Source: Isoetes taiwanensis (lineage: Eukaryota; Streptophyta; Lycopodiopsida; Isoetales; Isoetaceae). From it: a stretch of DNA of 64,000 nucleotides. The translations under genes and the position numbers were made by a program. Shown here piece after piece: positions 29,467-41,990 of this stretch (positions are counted from its first letter, which is position 1; each line of letters begins with the position of its first letter). The notes under the pieces are model-generated. The model searched no databases. It was not told where the DNA came from and saw nothing but the letters and a program-made list of their open reading frames with translations. The DNA lies in NCBI GenBank assembly GCA_021234155.1, contig JAJEKV010000004.1, positions 11,160,109 to 11,224,108 on the forward strand, read 5' to 3'.

Positions 29467-32400
29467 ATGACTATTAAAGGTGAACCCTTCAACCCTATCA
29501 TGCAGTCTATGTCCATTAGACAGTTGGATAAAGCTATACGCAAGGAAAAGCTCCTCTGCATCATTTCCCTTGCGTCCATAAAGTCAGATGCTAAACAGAA
29601 GCAAGTCATCGATACCTTGCCAGAAGGGATTGCTCGTCTTCTCCGGGAATTTGGTGACCTTTTCCCAAATGAGATTCAGAAGCTTCCTCCTTTTAGAGGG
29701 GTGGAATGTGAAATAGCTTTAGAGCCAGGTACCAAGCCTACTAGCAAGGCCCCGTACCGTATGAGTCCTCCAGAATTGGCAGAACTTAAGAAGCAACTTC
29801 AGGAGCTACTAAACCTAGGTTTCATCCGACCTAGTGTTTCGCCTTTTGGCGCCCCTATTCTCTTCGTTAAGAAAAAGGACGGCTCACTGAGGATGTGTAT
29901 TGATTACCGGCAACTTAACAAGCATACCATCAAGAATCGCTATGCTTTGCCTAGGGCAGATGACCTAATGGATCAGTTATAAGGGGCTAAGTATTTCTCA
30001 AAGATTGATCTACGCTCCGGATACCATCAGATAAGGATTAAAGAGGAGGACATCCATAAATATGCTTTTCGCACTAGATATGGGCATTATGAATTTACAG
30101 TTATGCCTTTTGGACTAACTAATGCCCCAGCAACTTTCATGCGACTAATGAATGATGTCTTTCGGCAGTACCTGGATGATTTTGTTGTTATTTTCTTCGA
30201 TGACATTCTCATCTATAGTAAGACCCTCGAGGAGCATGAGAAACATCTTAGATTAGCCCTACAAAAGCTAAGGCATCATCAGCTCTATGCCAAGTTCTCT
30301 AAGTGCAAGTTTGCCACTCCAAAGGTCGATTATTTGGGCCATATCATTTCGGCAGAGGGAATTGCTACAGACCCGGCAAAGATAGAGGCCGTAAGAGAAT
30401 GGCCTATTCCCACGAATGTTTCCGAAGTCCAGAGTTTCTTAGGACTAGCAGGCTACTATCGAAAATTTGTGAAGGATTTTGCGAAGATCGCAGCTCCTCT
30501 TACAAATCTCACAAAGCATGAGAAGGTGAAAGATTGGATGGACCACTGGAAGACAAAAGTTTAGGAAAGTTTCCAGCAGCTTAAGGATGCCTTAACATCA
30601 GCACCAGTTCTCACATTGCCCGATCCTGACCAGGATAAACTGGTGGCGACGGATGCCAGCAAGATTGCCACCGGTGGGGTCCTAATGCAGGAGGGGAGAG
30701 TTATTGCCTATGACTCAAAGAAAATGAACGAAACAGAGCAGCGGTATCCTACCCGTGACCAGGAATTGTTAGCCGTTGTCCGTGCTTTGCGCATATGGAG
30801 ACACTACCTTCTTGGTAAAAGATTCCAGTTGGATACGGATCATCAAAGTCTCCGTTATTTATCCACCCAGCCAAATCTCAATCTCCGTCAAAGAAGATGG
30901 ATGGAATTCTTGGAGGAGTATGATTTCGAGATTATGTATAGGCCGGGCAAGCACAATGTGGTTGCGGATGCATTGTCACGCCATCCTTTAGTGACCCGAA
31001 CCCATTGTAATGCTATTTCTACGCTCACTAGTGAGTTTGGGAAACAGATAGAGCAGACCTTGGCCACGGATCCGGAGTTCTGTGACATTTGAAATAGTTT
31101 GGCTAAGGAAGCTCGCACCAATGCAGAGCGCGAGGCTTTTCGTGCCTATAAGAAAGAGGGCAACTTGTTATATCACAAGGATAAGTTGTGTGTGCCGCAG
31201 ACTTCAGGAGTACGGAAGCTTATTCTTCATGACACACACAATAGCCCTATAGCTGGACACGCCGGGTTTATGAAGACCTACTTTAAGATCCGATCCAGCT
31301 ATTTCTGGCCTTCCATGAAAAAGGACATTGCCAGGTACATTAAGCAGTGTCAGGTGTGTCAGTAAACCAAAGCTGAGCAGTTAAGGATTCCAGGCGAGCT
31401 GCAACCTTTGGATGTGCCTAACGCCAAATGGGAGGTGATAACCATGGATTTCATTGTCGGCCTTCCACGAACTCTCCGGGGGTATGATGCCTTAATGGTA
31501 GTCATCGACAAATTGTCGAAAATGGCTCATTTCTTGACGTGTCGTACCACAGATACAGCCTTTGATACTGCTCTGCTTTTTGCCAAAGAGATCTTCAGAT
31601 TACACGGGATGCCACGAGTGATTGTGTCCGACAGAGATCCCAAATTTGTAAGTGCTTTCTGGAAAGATTTCTTTGCTACTATTCAGACTAAGCTTGCTAT
31701 GAGTACGGCATATCATCCTCAAACCGATGGTCAGACGGAGCGTACAAATCACATCATAGAGGATATGCTAAGAAGTTATGTGTGGAGTAAGCAATCACAA
31801 TGGGCTGACTATATTTATCTGGTCGAGTTTGCCTACAACAGCATGAAACAGGAGTCTTCCAGAATGTCTCCCTTCATGATAAATTATGGTTATCAATGCC
31901 TTACTCCCGACACATGGCATAACCCCGTTTCTAAAGTGGAGGTTTCTCAACAACTTCTATTAGAAATGCAAGCTCTGGTCGAAGAAGTTCGTGGGTACTT
32001 ATTAGCTGCACGCAGTCGTCAGAAGAGTGTAGCCGATAAGCACAGAACCCCACGCGTTTTTCAGGTGGGCGAATCCGTTTGGCTGAAGATTAAGGTAAAA
32101 CAAGCCAAGCTTAAGATTGGCAACTGCAAGAAGTTGGCACCAAGATGGGTTGGACCGTTCAAAATTATTGAGCGTGTTGGAGAGCAGGCATATCGCTTGG
32201 ATTTGCCGCCCCGCTTGAAGATCCACAAGGTCTTTCACGTGAGTCTTTTGAAACAACACACCCCTGATCCCGAGGAGGTTTTGGATACCCCAACCCTCCT
32301 AGAAATGACTAAGGAGCAACTGGAAATAGTGCCTGAGACTCTCCTTGATCGAGCTTACAAACAAACCAGAAGGACTCAAATGTTGCAATACTTGGTCAAG

Positions 32401-32574
32401 TGGAAGCACTTACCAGTTGAGGATGCTACTTGGGTGATGAAGATAGACCTTGACAAGCATTATCCGGACTTCATGCGGGAATCTCAAGGCCGCACCATCA
32501 ACGATGCTATCAACCCCGCACCCGGCGGTAAGCTTGGAAGCTTTATTCCCAAGAGTAGCGCCCTAGAGGGGTAG
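29467..32574 (+). pseudogene. pol: pol: RT, RNase H, integrase and chromodomain, with four in-frame stops
   Basis: One reading frame runs the full length, cut by TAA 29980-29982, TAG 30562-30564, TGA 31090-31092 and TAA 31363-31365, without any frameshift. [57 protein letters not shown] and FFDD (Phe where Tyr is usual) at about 30190-30205. RNase H: ATDASKIATGGVLMQ, TRDQELLAVVRALRIWRHYL, DTDHQSLRYL. Integrase: IAGHAGFMKT with CQVCQ, then MDFIVGLPRT, VSDRDPKFVSAFWKDF and YHPQTDGQTERTNHIIEDML (D-D-E complete). Chromodomain at the end: LDRAYKQTRRTQMLQYLVKW, LPVEDATWVM. This places it among chromoviruses. The break pattern is nonsense-only, which suggests transition mutations rather than indel decay. 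Confidence 0.95.
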
Positions 32575-33153
32575 ATGCATCGCAAGTAATAATCGTTACC
32601 GATGATGAGATCACCTTTGTGTTCTCTAGGACATGGTCATAGGCTGACCACGACTTGTTACGACAGCATATAGGTCATAGGCTGCGTTCATCTCGGCTAC
32701 AATGGGAACTTCACCATTCCCTATGCTACAATCCACTGCAAACCATAGACATGATAGGTCCCCTGGTAGATAGAGTTTATTTCTTTACTATAAGGGGGTG
32801 GTCCCTTCAACCACAATCTACATATACATACTGATATACTGACATGTGCAGGCCAGTGAGCAGTACGTGACCTGCAAATGTTAGAGGGTTGCTGATGACC
32901 CGAACTCTTCAAGTTTTATTTTCTCTACACGTCTTGTTTTGTTGTTACTCTAATGTTGACATTGGACCTTGGTCCTTGAACTTTTTGATTATGATAAATC
33001 ATCTGAAATGCACTTTGGTGCTTAAACTCTTTTGAACTTCAAAAGTTTTAATATATATTACCTTTGGAAATAAGGAATTACCTTCCTTTATAATGTATTT
33101 TCCTTATTACTATATCTGTAACTAACCCCAATGCTGAGGACAGCATTAATTCT
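32575..33153 (+). other. 3' untranslated spacer of the 12-kb element
   Basis: Non-coding between the pol stop and the purine tract. TAGGTCATAGGCTG/ATGGTCATAGGCTGACC at 32630-32685 is an imperfect local repeat. Confidence 0.5.
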
Positions 33154-33166
33154 AAGGAGGGGAGAA
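33154..33166 (+). other. Polypurine tract
   Basis: AAGGAGGGGAGAA lies directly before the 3' LTR start TGTGACG, as needed for plus-strand priming. Confidence 0.9.
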
Positions 33167-34747
33167 TGTGACGTTCCAAGTATTTATACGGTATACGTAT
33201 AAATATATTGACACATCACCTAGTATAGGTACGCCACCTAGGGTATGATAACCTGGGGGGGGGTTGGCCACAATGGATTTAATTAGCTATGTTAGCCAAA
33301 TTATTAAGGATAATTATCTAAAGACATGTGATTAAGTCAATCCATAGTAGGAAGGCGCCATTTGGCATCACCCGGGTTGCCACCATGAGGGTTGCTAAAC
33401 TAGGCCACCAAAGGGCAGCGCCATCCTCATACCAGGCCAATTCCGACCCAAAGAAGGAGAGCGGTGGCCTCGGGGAAACCGTTGTCGTTCGGTCCCATAA
33501 ATCGCCAAACACCCTTTTTATTCTTCGTTATTTCCCCAAGATGGACCCATGGAAGCACCCCTTGACAACGGGTCCAGCCGAAACTCGGTTAGTGGTAGTT
33601 AATTTGCAAATTGTAGAATATCTCTCTAGGATTCTTTTCTGGATGGTTTTGGGTGAGACTAACCCTTCTTTGGTAATTAGGAATACTTTTCAATTATGAA
33701 TGATGCTCTGTTATGGGATGGTCGATGTCTCTACGAGTCAGTTTAGTCGCTCCAAAGAAATGTGGATTAAAGGGGGGTAGAGGCCTCCGAGCTTGGGTAT
33801 AGAATGATCCTAGTACTTCCTTTAACACCCTGGTAGTTTCAACTGCGCGCAAGAGCCCACCGGGTCATGGGACGCTATGGTCTGGCTTAGCACCGCACAA
33901 GGGACACAAGTGGTGAAGTAGGGGTGGGGTCTTGCACGAGCATAAAGGCTCCCTGAGACTCCTATGGTGGGCTAGGCCCGGAAAGCCTGGCCACGTGGAG
34001 GGCGGGTATGGGTCCGACACTCCACGGGTGTAGTGGTGTGACCCGTATGGGGGCACCAGCGCGCTTTGAGTAGAATTAGGGTGAGTAAGTCGGGTATGGA
34101 TGCGGGGGTCGCTGATGCGGCACGTATTCTCTAGCTCACCCACAACACCTCTGTGATCCTGGAAGGGGACGCCTCCCCGACCTGCCTCATCGGACCAGGT
34201 GTCATGAACCCGAGTAGACTCAAAGGGTGATCCCCGAGTCCGTCTCCGGAAGGCTATAGCGAAGCCATAGCGTGAATCGACCCATCTGCAAAGTGTGCAC
34301 AGGAGGGGCGGATGGAGTGGACAACCCTAGCCGATGTTCTATGCCAGCCAACGCCATGCCAAGATTCGGTCTGCTGATCTCCTGAGACCCAGCCGTCAGT
34401 CGCTCCCCACTAGAGTCTGAGCCGGGGTAGAACCTGGGCTTTTGGGTGTTTTCTTAGTTAGATGCATATTCTGTGTTGTTAGTATTTGGATGGATGCGCC
34501 ACCCTTCGTGGTGGCCACTTATATATAATTTATGCTGTGTGCTAACCCTTGTATTCATGCTTCCGCGACGTAGGCGCCCATCGAAGGCGTGGGCCGAATG
34601 ACCCCTCCGTGTCCTTCACCTGAGCGTCTCTACGTGGACGGCCCGGGTTAGATGGAGGGCCCTGCTCGTGGCACGATGGTCGCCATGGGAGGGAAAAGTC
34701 CCCGTATGTATACGGCCAGGGGTCGTATATATTCTGGGAGCGTCACA
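33167..34747 (+). repeat. 3' LTR (1581 bp)
   Basis: Starts TGTGACG and ends CGTCACA, followed by the GTTAC duplication. It matches the 5' LTR throughout, with clustered differences. Confidence 0.97.
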
Positions 34748-34752
34748 GTTAC
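34748..34752 (+). repeat. Target-site duplication GTTAC, right copy
   Basis: Same five bases as 22678-22682. Confidence 0.9.
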
Positions 34753-37170
34753 ATTCAAGTTTCCGTCTTGTAAATCCTTCCTTGCAATCGGATCAGACCT
34801 CATGAGCTCGTTGACCACATCGTCGTCAATAAAATCCAAATAATCTTTACTGAATTACATATTCTCCTTTTCAGCTGAAATATCTCCTGTTATAACCGCA
34901 GGCATGTTTTTGACAAAGAAAGCACCTAAAGATAACAAAAAAGCAAATGAATGAAAACAAGAAACAAATATTAGTTTATTAAAATCACTTAGATGTCAAA
35001 AACCCTACTTACCACTTGATCAGGAACACTATCAGCCATTGGATTCTTCCGTTTACTCCCAGATGTAATATGTATCGATCCAACCTATAAATAAAAATAT
35101 AAGTAGGAGCAGTTAAAGAACACAAGAAAAACCAAAACCTTATCATTACCTCATCATTCTGACAACTGTTACCAGGACAGTTCATAACAATGCCACTTGA
35201 AGATGGCACGCAAACTTGTGAAACATTAAATATTTTAATTGGACATTGTACTCCTAATCCATGTAAATTCTAACAATGCATAAACTTTGGCCCTAATATT
35301 AAAGTTCAAATGCACTTCTAAATGAGACAAGATAAATTACCCAATCAGGAGGAGCAAGATAATATGAAGGCCGATCTTGTACACCAAATAAAACTTTCCT
35401 CTTATCGCTCATCTGCTCACCAAGCACATCATTATAGATGCGAAGCTTGCCATTCTTATCAACTGGTCTTGAGAGAATGTCCATAGCAGCATCCACTTGT
35501 ACCTCTTTGCTCCTATCATACCTATAAATAATAATTGAAAATAAGCAAATAGCTCAAGAAAAACTACTTAAGAATAAAACATAAATAAAAAAAAACCTCA
35601 AAACATACTTCTGATAGCCATCATACGTGTTATGGCCAGTCACTTGCATACCAACTTCAGCTGGTACGCCAGCCAACGCCAATCTTGTCACCAACGTAAC
35701 TCGACCCGATTTGTTACATATTTCAGCGTTCACGGCCTTGGTTCACGGTTTCTCCCATAACTTTCAATCACTTTGCTATCTGATTCTTTCCAACTCGCTG
35801 TTTATGGAACGAAACCTGAAATAACATTTTGCAATGTTAAAACAAAAATTAAACAATCAATTGCAGTCAGAAATAGTGCACTGTCAGTCTTGTCGTCCTT
35901 TCCAAACTGCCATGAAGGTAAATGCCTCGCATATCGTTTGAAAGTGAACACGAAATCAGACTCATAACTTCAAACTGGATCTCAAAAATGGTGATCCTCG
36001 AAAAATGTAGCAGAAGGATTGTAATTCTTGCTACACGCTTCCTCATACTTAACAAACTCATCATGCTCACTACTTTGAACAGAAAACTGATAAACTTTTA
36101 GATTCCAAAGTTCCGTAGCTACTCTAATACCAAGTCTGCTACAAATTTAAAAGCAGAGCCACTTTTGAATGCCCCTAGGATGGAAAACCTGATGATCAAC
36201 TTCAGAAAGAAGATCATTTTCAACATTAAAAGGTATGACATGTGCCTTCTTCTTTTTCTTCTTCCATTTCATTCCAAGCAACCTCGATCTTCTAACAGCT
36301 ACTGCAAATGCATAGGTGCTCTTTTAAAAAACATCGGACTTCAAAATATTAAACGACCTCTCCTCAATACCCGTTGCACAAACCCTAGCCTCATGTTTTT
36401 TCCTCAATATTCTACCAAATGTCCTATATAGTACACTAAGGCTGCAAAAGCAGAAACATTCAAACATTATTAAATAAAAAACAATTAAACACTATTTAGA
36501 ACCATCAAATTGAAAATAATCAAACTCAAAAAATAGATTAAACAATAGCAATGCTTACCTTCCAGGCGGATACACTTCTTTGTTCTTCTTCTTCACTTGC
36601 TACACAAACTTCATTAACATGTCAGCAAGCTGCAGTCTTCAATGCAATCACGTTTAAATGCTGTCCTCCAACTATCAAAACGCTTCCTAGCCCAATTAGT
36701 GAAACTCTTCGAAGCATCCCTGCCTCTTCCTTCCGCTTCCTTCACAAGAACTGGATCTAATGCAAAAAAATCATCCCTCTCCACCTGATCATTGTCACAG
36801 AGCTGATCTTGATGAAATCACTCAGTATTCTGGATCTCTGCCACGAAATTATCAAGTTCTTGACCTTGAAATTGATTTAACAGACTATCAATGTTATGCA
36901 AATACTATCGTCCACTACATCAGCTCCACCAGTCGTTATACCATTGTTCTCCACTACGTTTCCACCAGTTACTACACTACTATGGTTCTGCACTACATCA
37001 GCCCTATTCCTAGCTACTGTATCATCTGCATGCACACTGTTTCCTAACTTGATTCCAACAGTAGGAACACTACCAAGACCATCAAGTTCTTGAGTGATAT
37101 TTAAACAAAAAGATGGCTCCAAACTATTCATAGAAACATCCATACTAAAAAACACACATAAAATAACTAA
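34753..37170 (-). pseudogene. Crypton-like tyrosine recombinase gene, intron-bearing and decayed
   Basis: Read on the minus strand. Exon A (to 36559) ends with SFTNWARKRFDSWRTAFKRD, a frame break, LMKFV, a stop, then QVKKKNKEVYPPG. It splices to exon B (36441 down to about 35880): SLSVLYRTFGRILRKKHEAR, FNVENDLLSEVDHQVF, LGIRVATELWNLKVYQFSVQ, then EFVKYEEACSKNYNPSATFF. Exon C (35815-35609) holds SGRVTLVTRLALAGVPAEVG and MQVTGHNTYDGYQK, joined across an intron to YDRSKEVQVDAAMDILSRPV in exon D (35521-35341). R...GH...Y is the C-terminal tyrosine-recombinase signature, and the YPPGSL, W..F..W and FKxxLD-like order is that of Crypton/DUF3504 recombinases. At least four stops and one frameshift (exons A and B) show it is dead; exons C and D remain open. 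Further exons run to the GTTAC site (DFIDDDVVNELMRSDPIARK). A host gene derived from a Crypton is an alternative. Confidence 0.8.
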
Positions 37171-40100
37171 GAAAAACATCTTTGAAGCCATATCCTTCAA
37201 CTATCCTTGCATGCAAAAAGAAAGAACCTCAAAACAGTTGAATGTAAATCCTTCTTTGATTAACAAGTAAAATCTGCAAGAAACAGACCCTTAGTTAGCA
37301 CAAGATAAACAAAAGATTATGAAAAATGATGATTCAAGACTACCTAACCTTGAAGATAAACAAAAGATGACGAAAAACCTTGAATCACAGCAAGAATAAT
37401 GCTTCAAACTCGCAAAAGAGGTCAAGAATTGGCTCAAGACGCTCCAAGACCGCAAAATTGCTCCCAAAAACCTAAATCTTTTCAAGAACCCTTCAAGACT
37501 CCAAAACTTTGCATGATCGCAGACGCTCGCTTATTAGGAGGAAGTTCGAATACCCTAGAGCCTATTCTACACAAAACTGGCAGGAATCTGGCAGCATAAC
37601 CTCTGGCGCAAAGATCCTCGAGAGCAAAGGGAGGAAAAATTTCAAGGATGACTAAGATTTCGTCGGAGAATTTTTGCCTGGTGGAAATTTCGGCGGAAAT
37701 TTCCTGCTGACCTGGCAGGGCCACTTGTGGCTGACGCCGCTCGTGGCCTGCTACGTCAGCAGGAAATTACTCCTTCCATAAGGCCTTTGCAATGAAACTT
37801 AAATACTCAAATTAGAATTTTTAGCAGGAAAGCCTAACCCGAGTATGCCATGTCATCCTTTTTCTTCGAGCCCACGTCATGTAAACACTAAGCCCCACTA
37901 ACATAGAAGATGGAGCTAGCTTTCGGCCAATTCTACTGCGACTAATGGCCTCTCAGTTCTCAAGCATCCCTACCACAATGCTCCCCATTGTTTTCCGTTC
38001 CATTCAACTGTCTCAGTTCATTGTTCAAGCGAAGGGAAAGAAGTAACAAGAACAATTACGCGAGAGGAGCCTGTTTTCGATTCACAGCTTCCCAACCCAG
38101 TCCAGACAGACAAGGAATCGTCAAAAGTGGTCCATTCCTTTGGTAGCTTGCGATTTGAAATTGAATGTTTTAGAGTTACTTCTACCCTCATAGCTTATAT
38201 GTTGCAAAGGATCCGAGATCAGACACTTGGATTTTTTCTTTTGGGCTCAACAGAAGAGGTTTTAGACACTCAATTTTTAGTTATAACTATCTATTTGATT
38301 TATTCGTGAGGACAAACAACATTGATAAGGCAATTGCCGTTTTTAGAGAGGACAAATTGAGTATTTGTCAATTATTTTTCCTGTGTTGCATGCTTTAGAA
38401 ATTGATAGACTCACAGAGCACAAATTGCATGCCTTAGAAACTGCCTTCTAAACAATTCTTTTTAAAGTCTACCTGTAAACTTAAGGCAGGGATGGGCCTG
38501 ATTCTTTTAAAGGAAGCAGCTATTAAGGCTTTGCAGGATGTTGCAGGGAAGAATCAGGGAAGAATCGATATGCACCAAGGAGCCAGGTAATTGCAAGAAA
38601 CATAAATATCTCATTATTATGTAGCTTGCACATGATAAACGAAGCACTGTGTTGTCGATATTGTGTTTCCATCAAGGCTTATTTATGATGCTCATGCAGA
38701 AAAAATTGTATGCTGGTAGCTATATGGTGAACCTACAGAAATATATTCAATTGTTATTTTCTAGACAGATCCAACAAAAATATCATAAGCATTCTAATTT
38801 TGCTATCTTCACCTGGGTAGGTTTTCCAAGGGAGCACTACTGCTCGAACAGAACTTTCATTGGCAAAGGAAGTTTATTTGTGGCTACTTTCTAATCCTAA
38901 CATAGACACTTCTAGATCAACATATACAACCTTCAAAAAGGATTACACATCTTGACATGCTCTTTTGTGCAAAAGATATTGTCATTTGTGATCAACATAA
39001 CACTAGAGATAGGCACTAAGATTATGATCTTCTAAGCTGAGAGAGCCTCTAAAGGTATAGAAACAATTTACCTTATTTCTTGTATTTTGATGCTATCCAC
39101 TGTTCAAATCCTACATGCAACACTGCACATTTATGCAGATACACCAATTTGCATATATAGGTGCATTATACTTATTGAAATCCCTTAGCAGATATAAGCT
39201 GACATGTTTTCACCTTGACATTAAGATTCTCCTCACAGATTTTACAAACTAGAATACTAAAGGTTTGTGATGCATCTATAGCTAATTTTTCAGTATGAAT
39301 ATTGTTTTTCTATTTCCTGGTCCAGAGCTGTGACTCTTCCTCTTAGCTTGTTTTGCTTTTCTTATTCAATCCTTCCCCCTTCTTTCCATATGATGCAATA
39401 TCATGTATTTCTTTGTATTATTGCTAAACTGTGTATTATTTTTTATGAGTCCTTGGATCGTGGCATAATTCATAGGATATTCCCTTTGCATACATCCAGT
39501 TCGCCCATGTGAGGTTTTTCTGAGGTCAAACTGACCTGCTTTTAAAGGGGCGCTCCTTGACCAAACACCATGGGTTAAGACAATGTTCTAGCATCTGTAC
39601 AGTACAGTGTCATACTAATACAATCCAATACTGCACAACTCAAACACAGCAACAAGATTCCAACATGACATGAGCTTGGGGAATCGAACTCCAGTCCAAT
39701 CCAATGCTCAGGATTTACCCAATGCTCAGGATTTACCCCGAACATCCACGAAGATGACGTCTCCGACGAAGCTTCACAATCTAGCTTAATTCCTGACATG
39801 ATACATGTAGCACAGAGCCCAGGTATGGTCAGATTCAATGCAAAACAAGAAGAAATGGAGATTGATTACTACAATTTCTACAGAAAGAACAGCTCCAACA
39901 ATTTGTTCCAGCAATTGGGCAGCAGGGGCAGAAGCCAACAAAAGGCCAAAGCTCCTGGTTTCGCGATGCCTGGATGCTTGAAAGTAGATGACGAAAAAAA
40001 CAAATTAAAGGACCAAAGCTATATAAATTTGACCTTCGCTACATCGATCTCACCAAAAGCCACCATTAATCTACCGATTTGAAACTCTGGGCCTGCTAAA

Positions 40101-41990
40101 CTAATTGAGGCCTGCATGATTCCGGTGCATTATTCTGTCATGTTATTGCAGGGATTTTCTTTGTAGTTGGGCGGCCCTGTCTGCCCGGCTTATTGCCTTC
40201 ATTAAGCCTATGGCCGTTTCGACTTAAGAATTGGCTCCGAGTATCGTAAAGCCGGCTTCTAAACTTTTGTAACGTTGCTAAGGCGTTGTCTGCCAAAAAA
40301 CCTTAGGTCTCCGCTGCAAAACCAACGAAACAAACTGGCCGATCCCCATCTCATCCACATGGCCATGCCGACACCTGCACAGAACCAAATTAGAATGGAG
40401 CTCCCTGACCCCCATATGCCCAGGCCGCACGGGGCTCCTATCCGTCGTTCCAGCTTAGGGCGGGGTCACATGAAGACGCCGACATCGATTAGTGGATGTC
40501 AAAAACCTAAAACAAAAGGGTCACATGCAGTTTTCTGATATGAAAGAATCCATGTTGACGTCTATCTCTTCCACCGATTCTCTACTCGGTTGAAAGGATT
40601 CATGTCAACATGAATCCTTCGGATCTCAACACGTGGAAAATCTAAGAACACTTGGCAACGCAGAGTTCATAGCAGGAAGAAGAACGGTGCAGGAGCTCCG
40701 GTGCAGTTGACATCTTCATGCGACCCCTTCTAGATTTAGATGCTCATGTCGACATGAAGGAATCGCTGTTGATATCTTCATGTGACCATACCCTTAGGGG
40801 AAAAAAAATACTACTGCTTGCCACAACCCCAGATGCCAGCGTCATCTTTGTACGTCTTTCGATACGAATACCGTGCAAAAGCTTCACAAATCTTAAGTTA
40901 CAAAAATACGGTCTTTGATTGGGCACACATTATCAGTCCTTCCCACGTCTTTCCATAACCATATGTTGTTGGCTAACACTGAATCACAAGCCTCCTTAAC
41001 TATTCTACTCCAAATAAGTTTTCTCTTACTCTCCAAGAAATCTAGACATTTTAATCATGCATTGGGGTGCGCTTTTTATTGGGGTGCGTGGTCAAGCCTC
41101 CTTAACCATTCTACTCCAAACAAGTTTTCTCTTACTCTCCAAAAATCTAGACATTTTAATCATGCATTGGGGTGCGCTTTTTAATATCTAGCCTTATTCT
41201 TTATAAATCCACCACTGCCATTATTTAAAAACATCTTTGCAGTCTAACAATTGATGGCTTATTCTTATGCGTATTGTGTTTTTGCAGTAAAAGGGTTGAT
41301 TGTCTTTTGTTGCTGTTTTGTATGTGTTTTTGCAGTAAAAGGGTTGATTGTCTTTTGTTGTTGTTTTGTCCTTGGCAATACGTTCTATATTTTAACTCCC
41401 ATTGCCTATTGTGACTTGGAATGCAATACATACATACTACTTTCATTAAGCAAGAAAATGTCTTAAGAGGTATACCAGATAAATGCACATACAGAGAATG
41501 ATCTGCCGACCATATATGAATGCAGGCTTTACACAACAGGGAAAGATAACTAATGTTTTACATATTATGGTCAAGTGGTTATTATCTGCAGTTCTTTTCC
41601 CCAACCCTGCATTTTCGGAAGTTTTTTGTTTTCCTTTCAACCATGCTGCATAATGATAACTGAACCATCTGAGGATTCAATAGAACTCTTGATCATTATT
41701 ATGAAGTCTTTCATTATCAAACTTAAATCCAGTATAGGCAGAACTGCCGAACCTTTCGATGATGCGCATACATTTCAAGTCTACTCCAGTTGTTCTGTCA
41801 GGCATCCAAGCAGAGCTTCTTTACTGGCCCAATGATTAAAAGATGAGCTAGAGTTGTTACATTTCTCCACCCTTTTTAACTTCATATTTTCCTGAAAACT
41901 GGGTAACCTCTCCAAGTACATTGTTGCACCAATTCCGCAAACCCGTAGATTAAAGTATCCAAGAACTTTAGCTTACAATATAAAAGACTG
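37171..41990. other. Intergenic, no gene seen
   Basis: Only short ORFs on both strands without known motifs. Local features: a direct repeat of about 85 bp (40993-41078 and 41096-41181, ending GCATTGGGGTGCGCTTTTT), a repeat of about 45 bp (GTGTTTTTGCAGTAAAAGGG at 41277 and 41328), and a 12-bp perfect inverted repeat AAGGATTCATGT/ACATGAATCCTT near 40595-40620. Confidence 0.45.
40993..41181. repeat. Direct duplication of about 85 bp
   Basis: Two copies (40993-41078 and 41096-41181) share CCTCCTTAAC, ATTCTACTCCAAA, AAGTTTTCTCTTACTCTCCA and TCTAGACATTTTAATCATGC, with a few substitutions. Confidence 0.9.

Larger units (their letters stand above)
22683..34747 (+). mobile_element. 12-kb Ty3/gypsy chromovirus carrying a histone H3 domain and extra ORFs
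   Basis: Both LTRs start TGTGACG and end CGTCACA and are flanked by GTTAC on both sides, so both ends are certain. Order on the plus strand: LTR, ORF1 with a histone H3 core, ORF2, ORF3, gag, protease, RT, RNase H, integrase with chromodomain, purine tract, LTR. About 3.5 kb between the primer site and gag (24282-27764) is extra compared with an ordinary chromovirus. pol has four in-frame stops and the nucleocapsid/protease region is frameshifted, so this copy cannot be autonomous. The element sits between a LINE and a Crypton-like pseudogene. Confidence 0.97.

Noticed and set aside
30190-30205. FFDD in RT as evidence of a separate retroelement class
   Set aside because: Surrounding motifs are standard chromovirus; a single Tyr-to-Phe change is common in decayed copies.
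39575-40538. Short ORFs on both strands
   Set aside because: No motif, promoter or splice pattern; one is inflated by a local 18-bp duplication.
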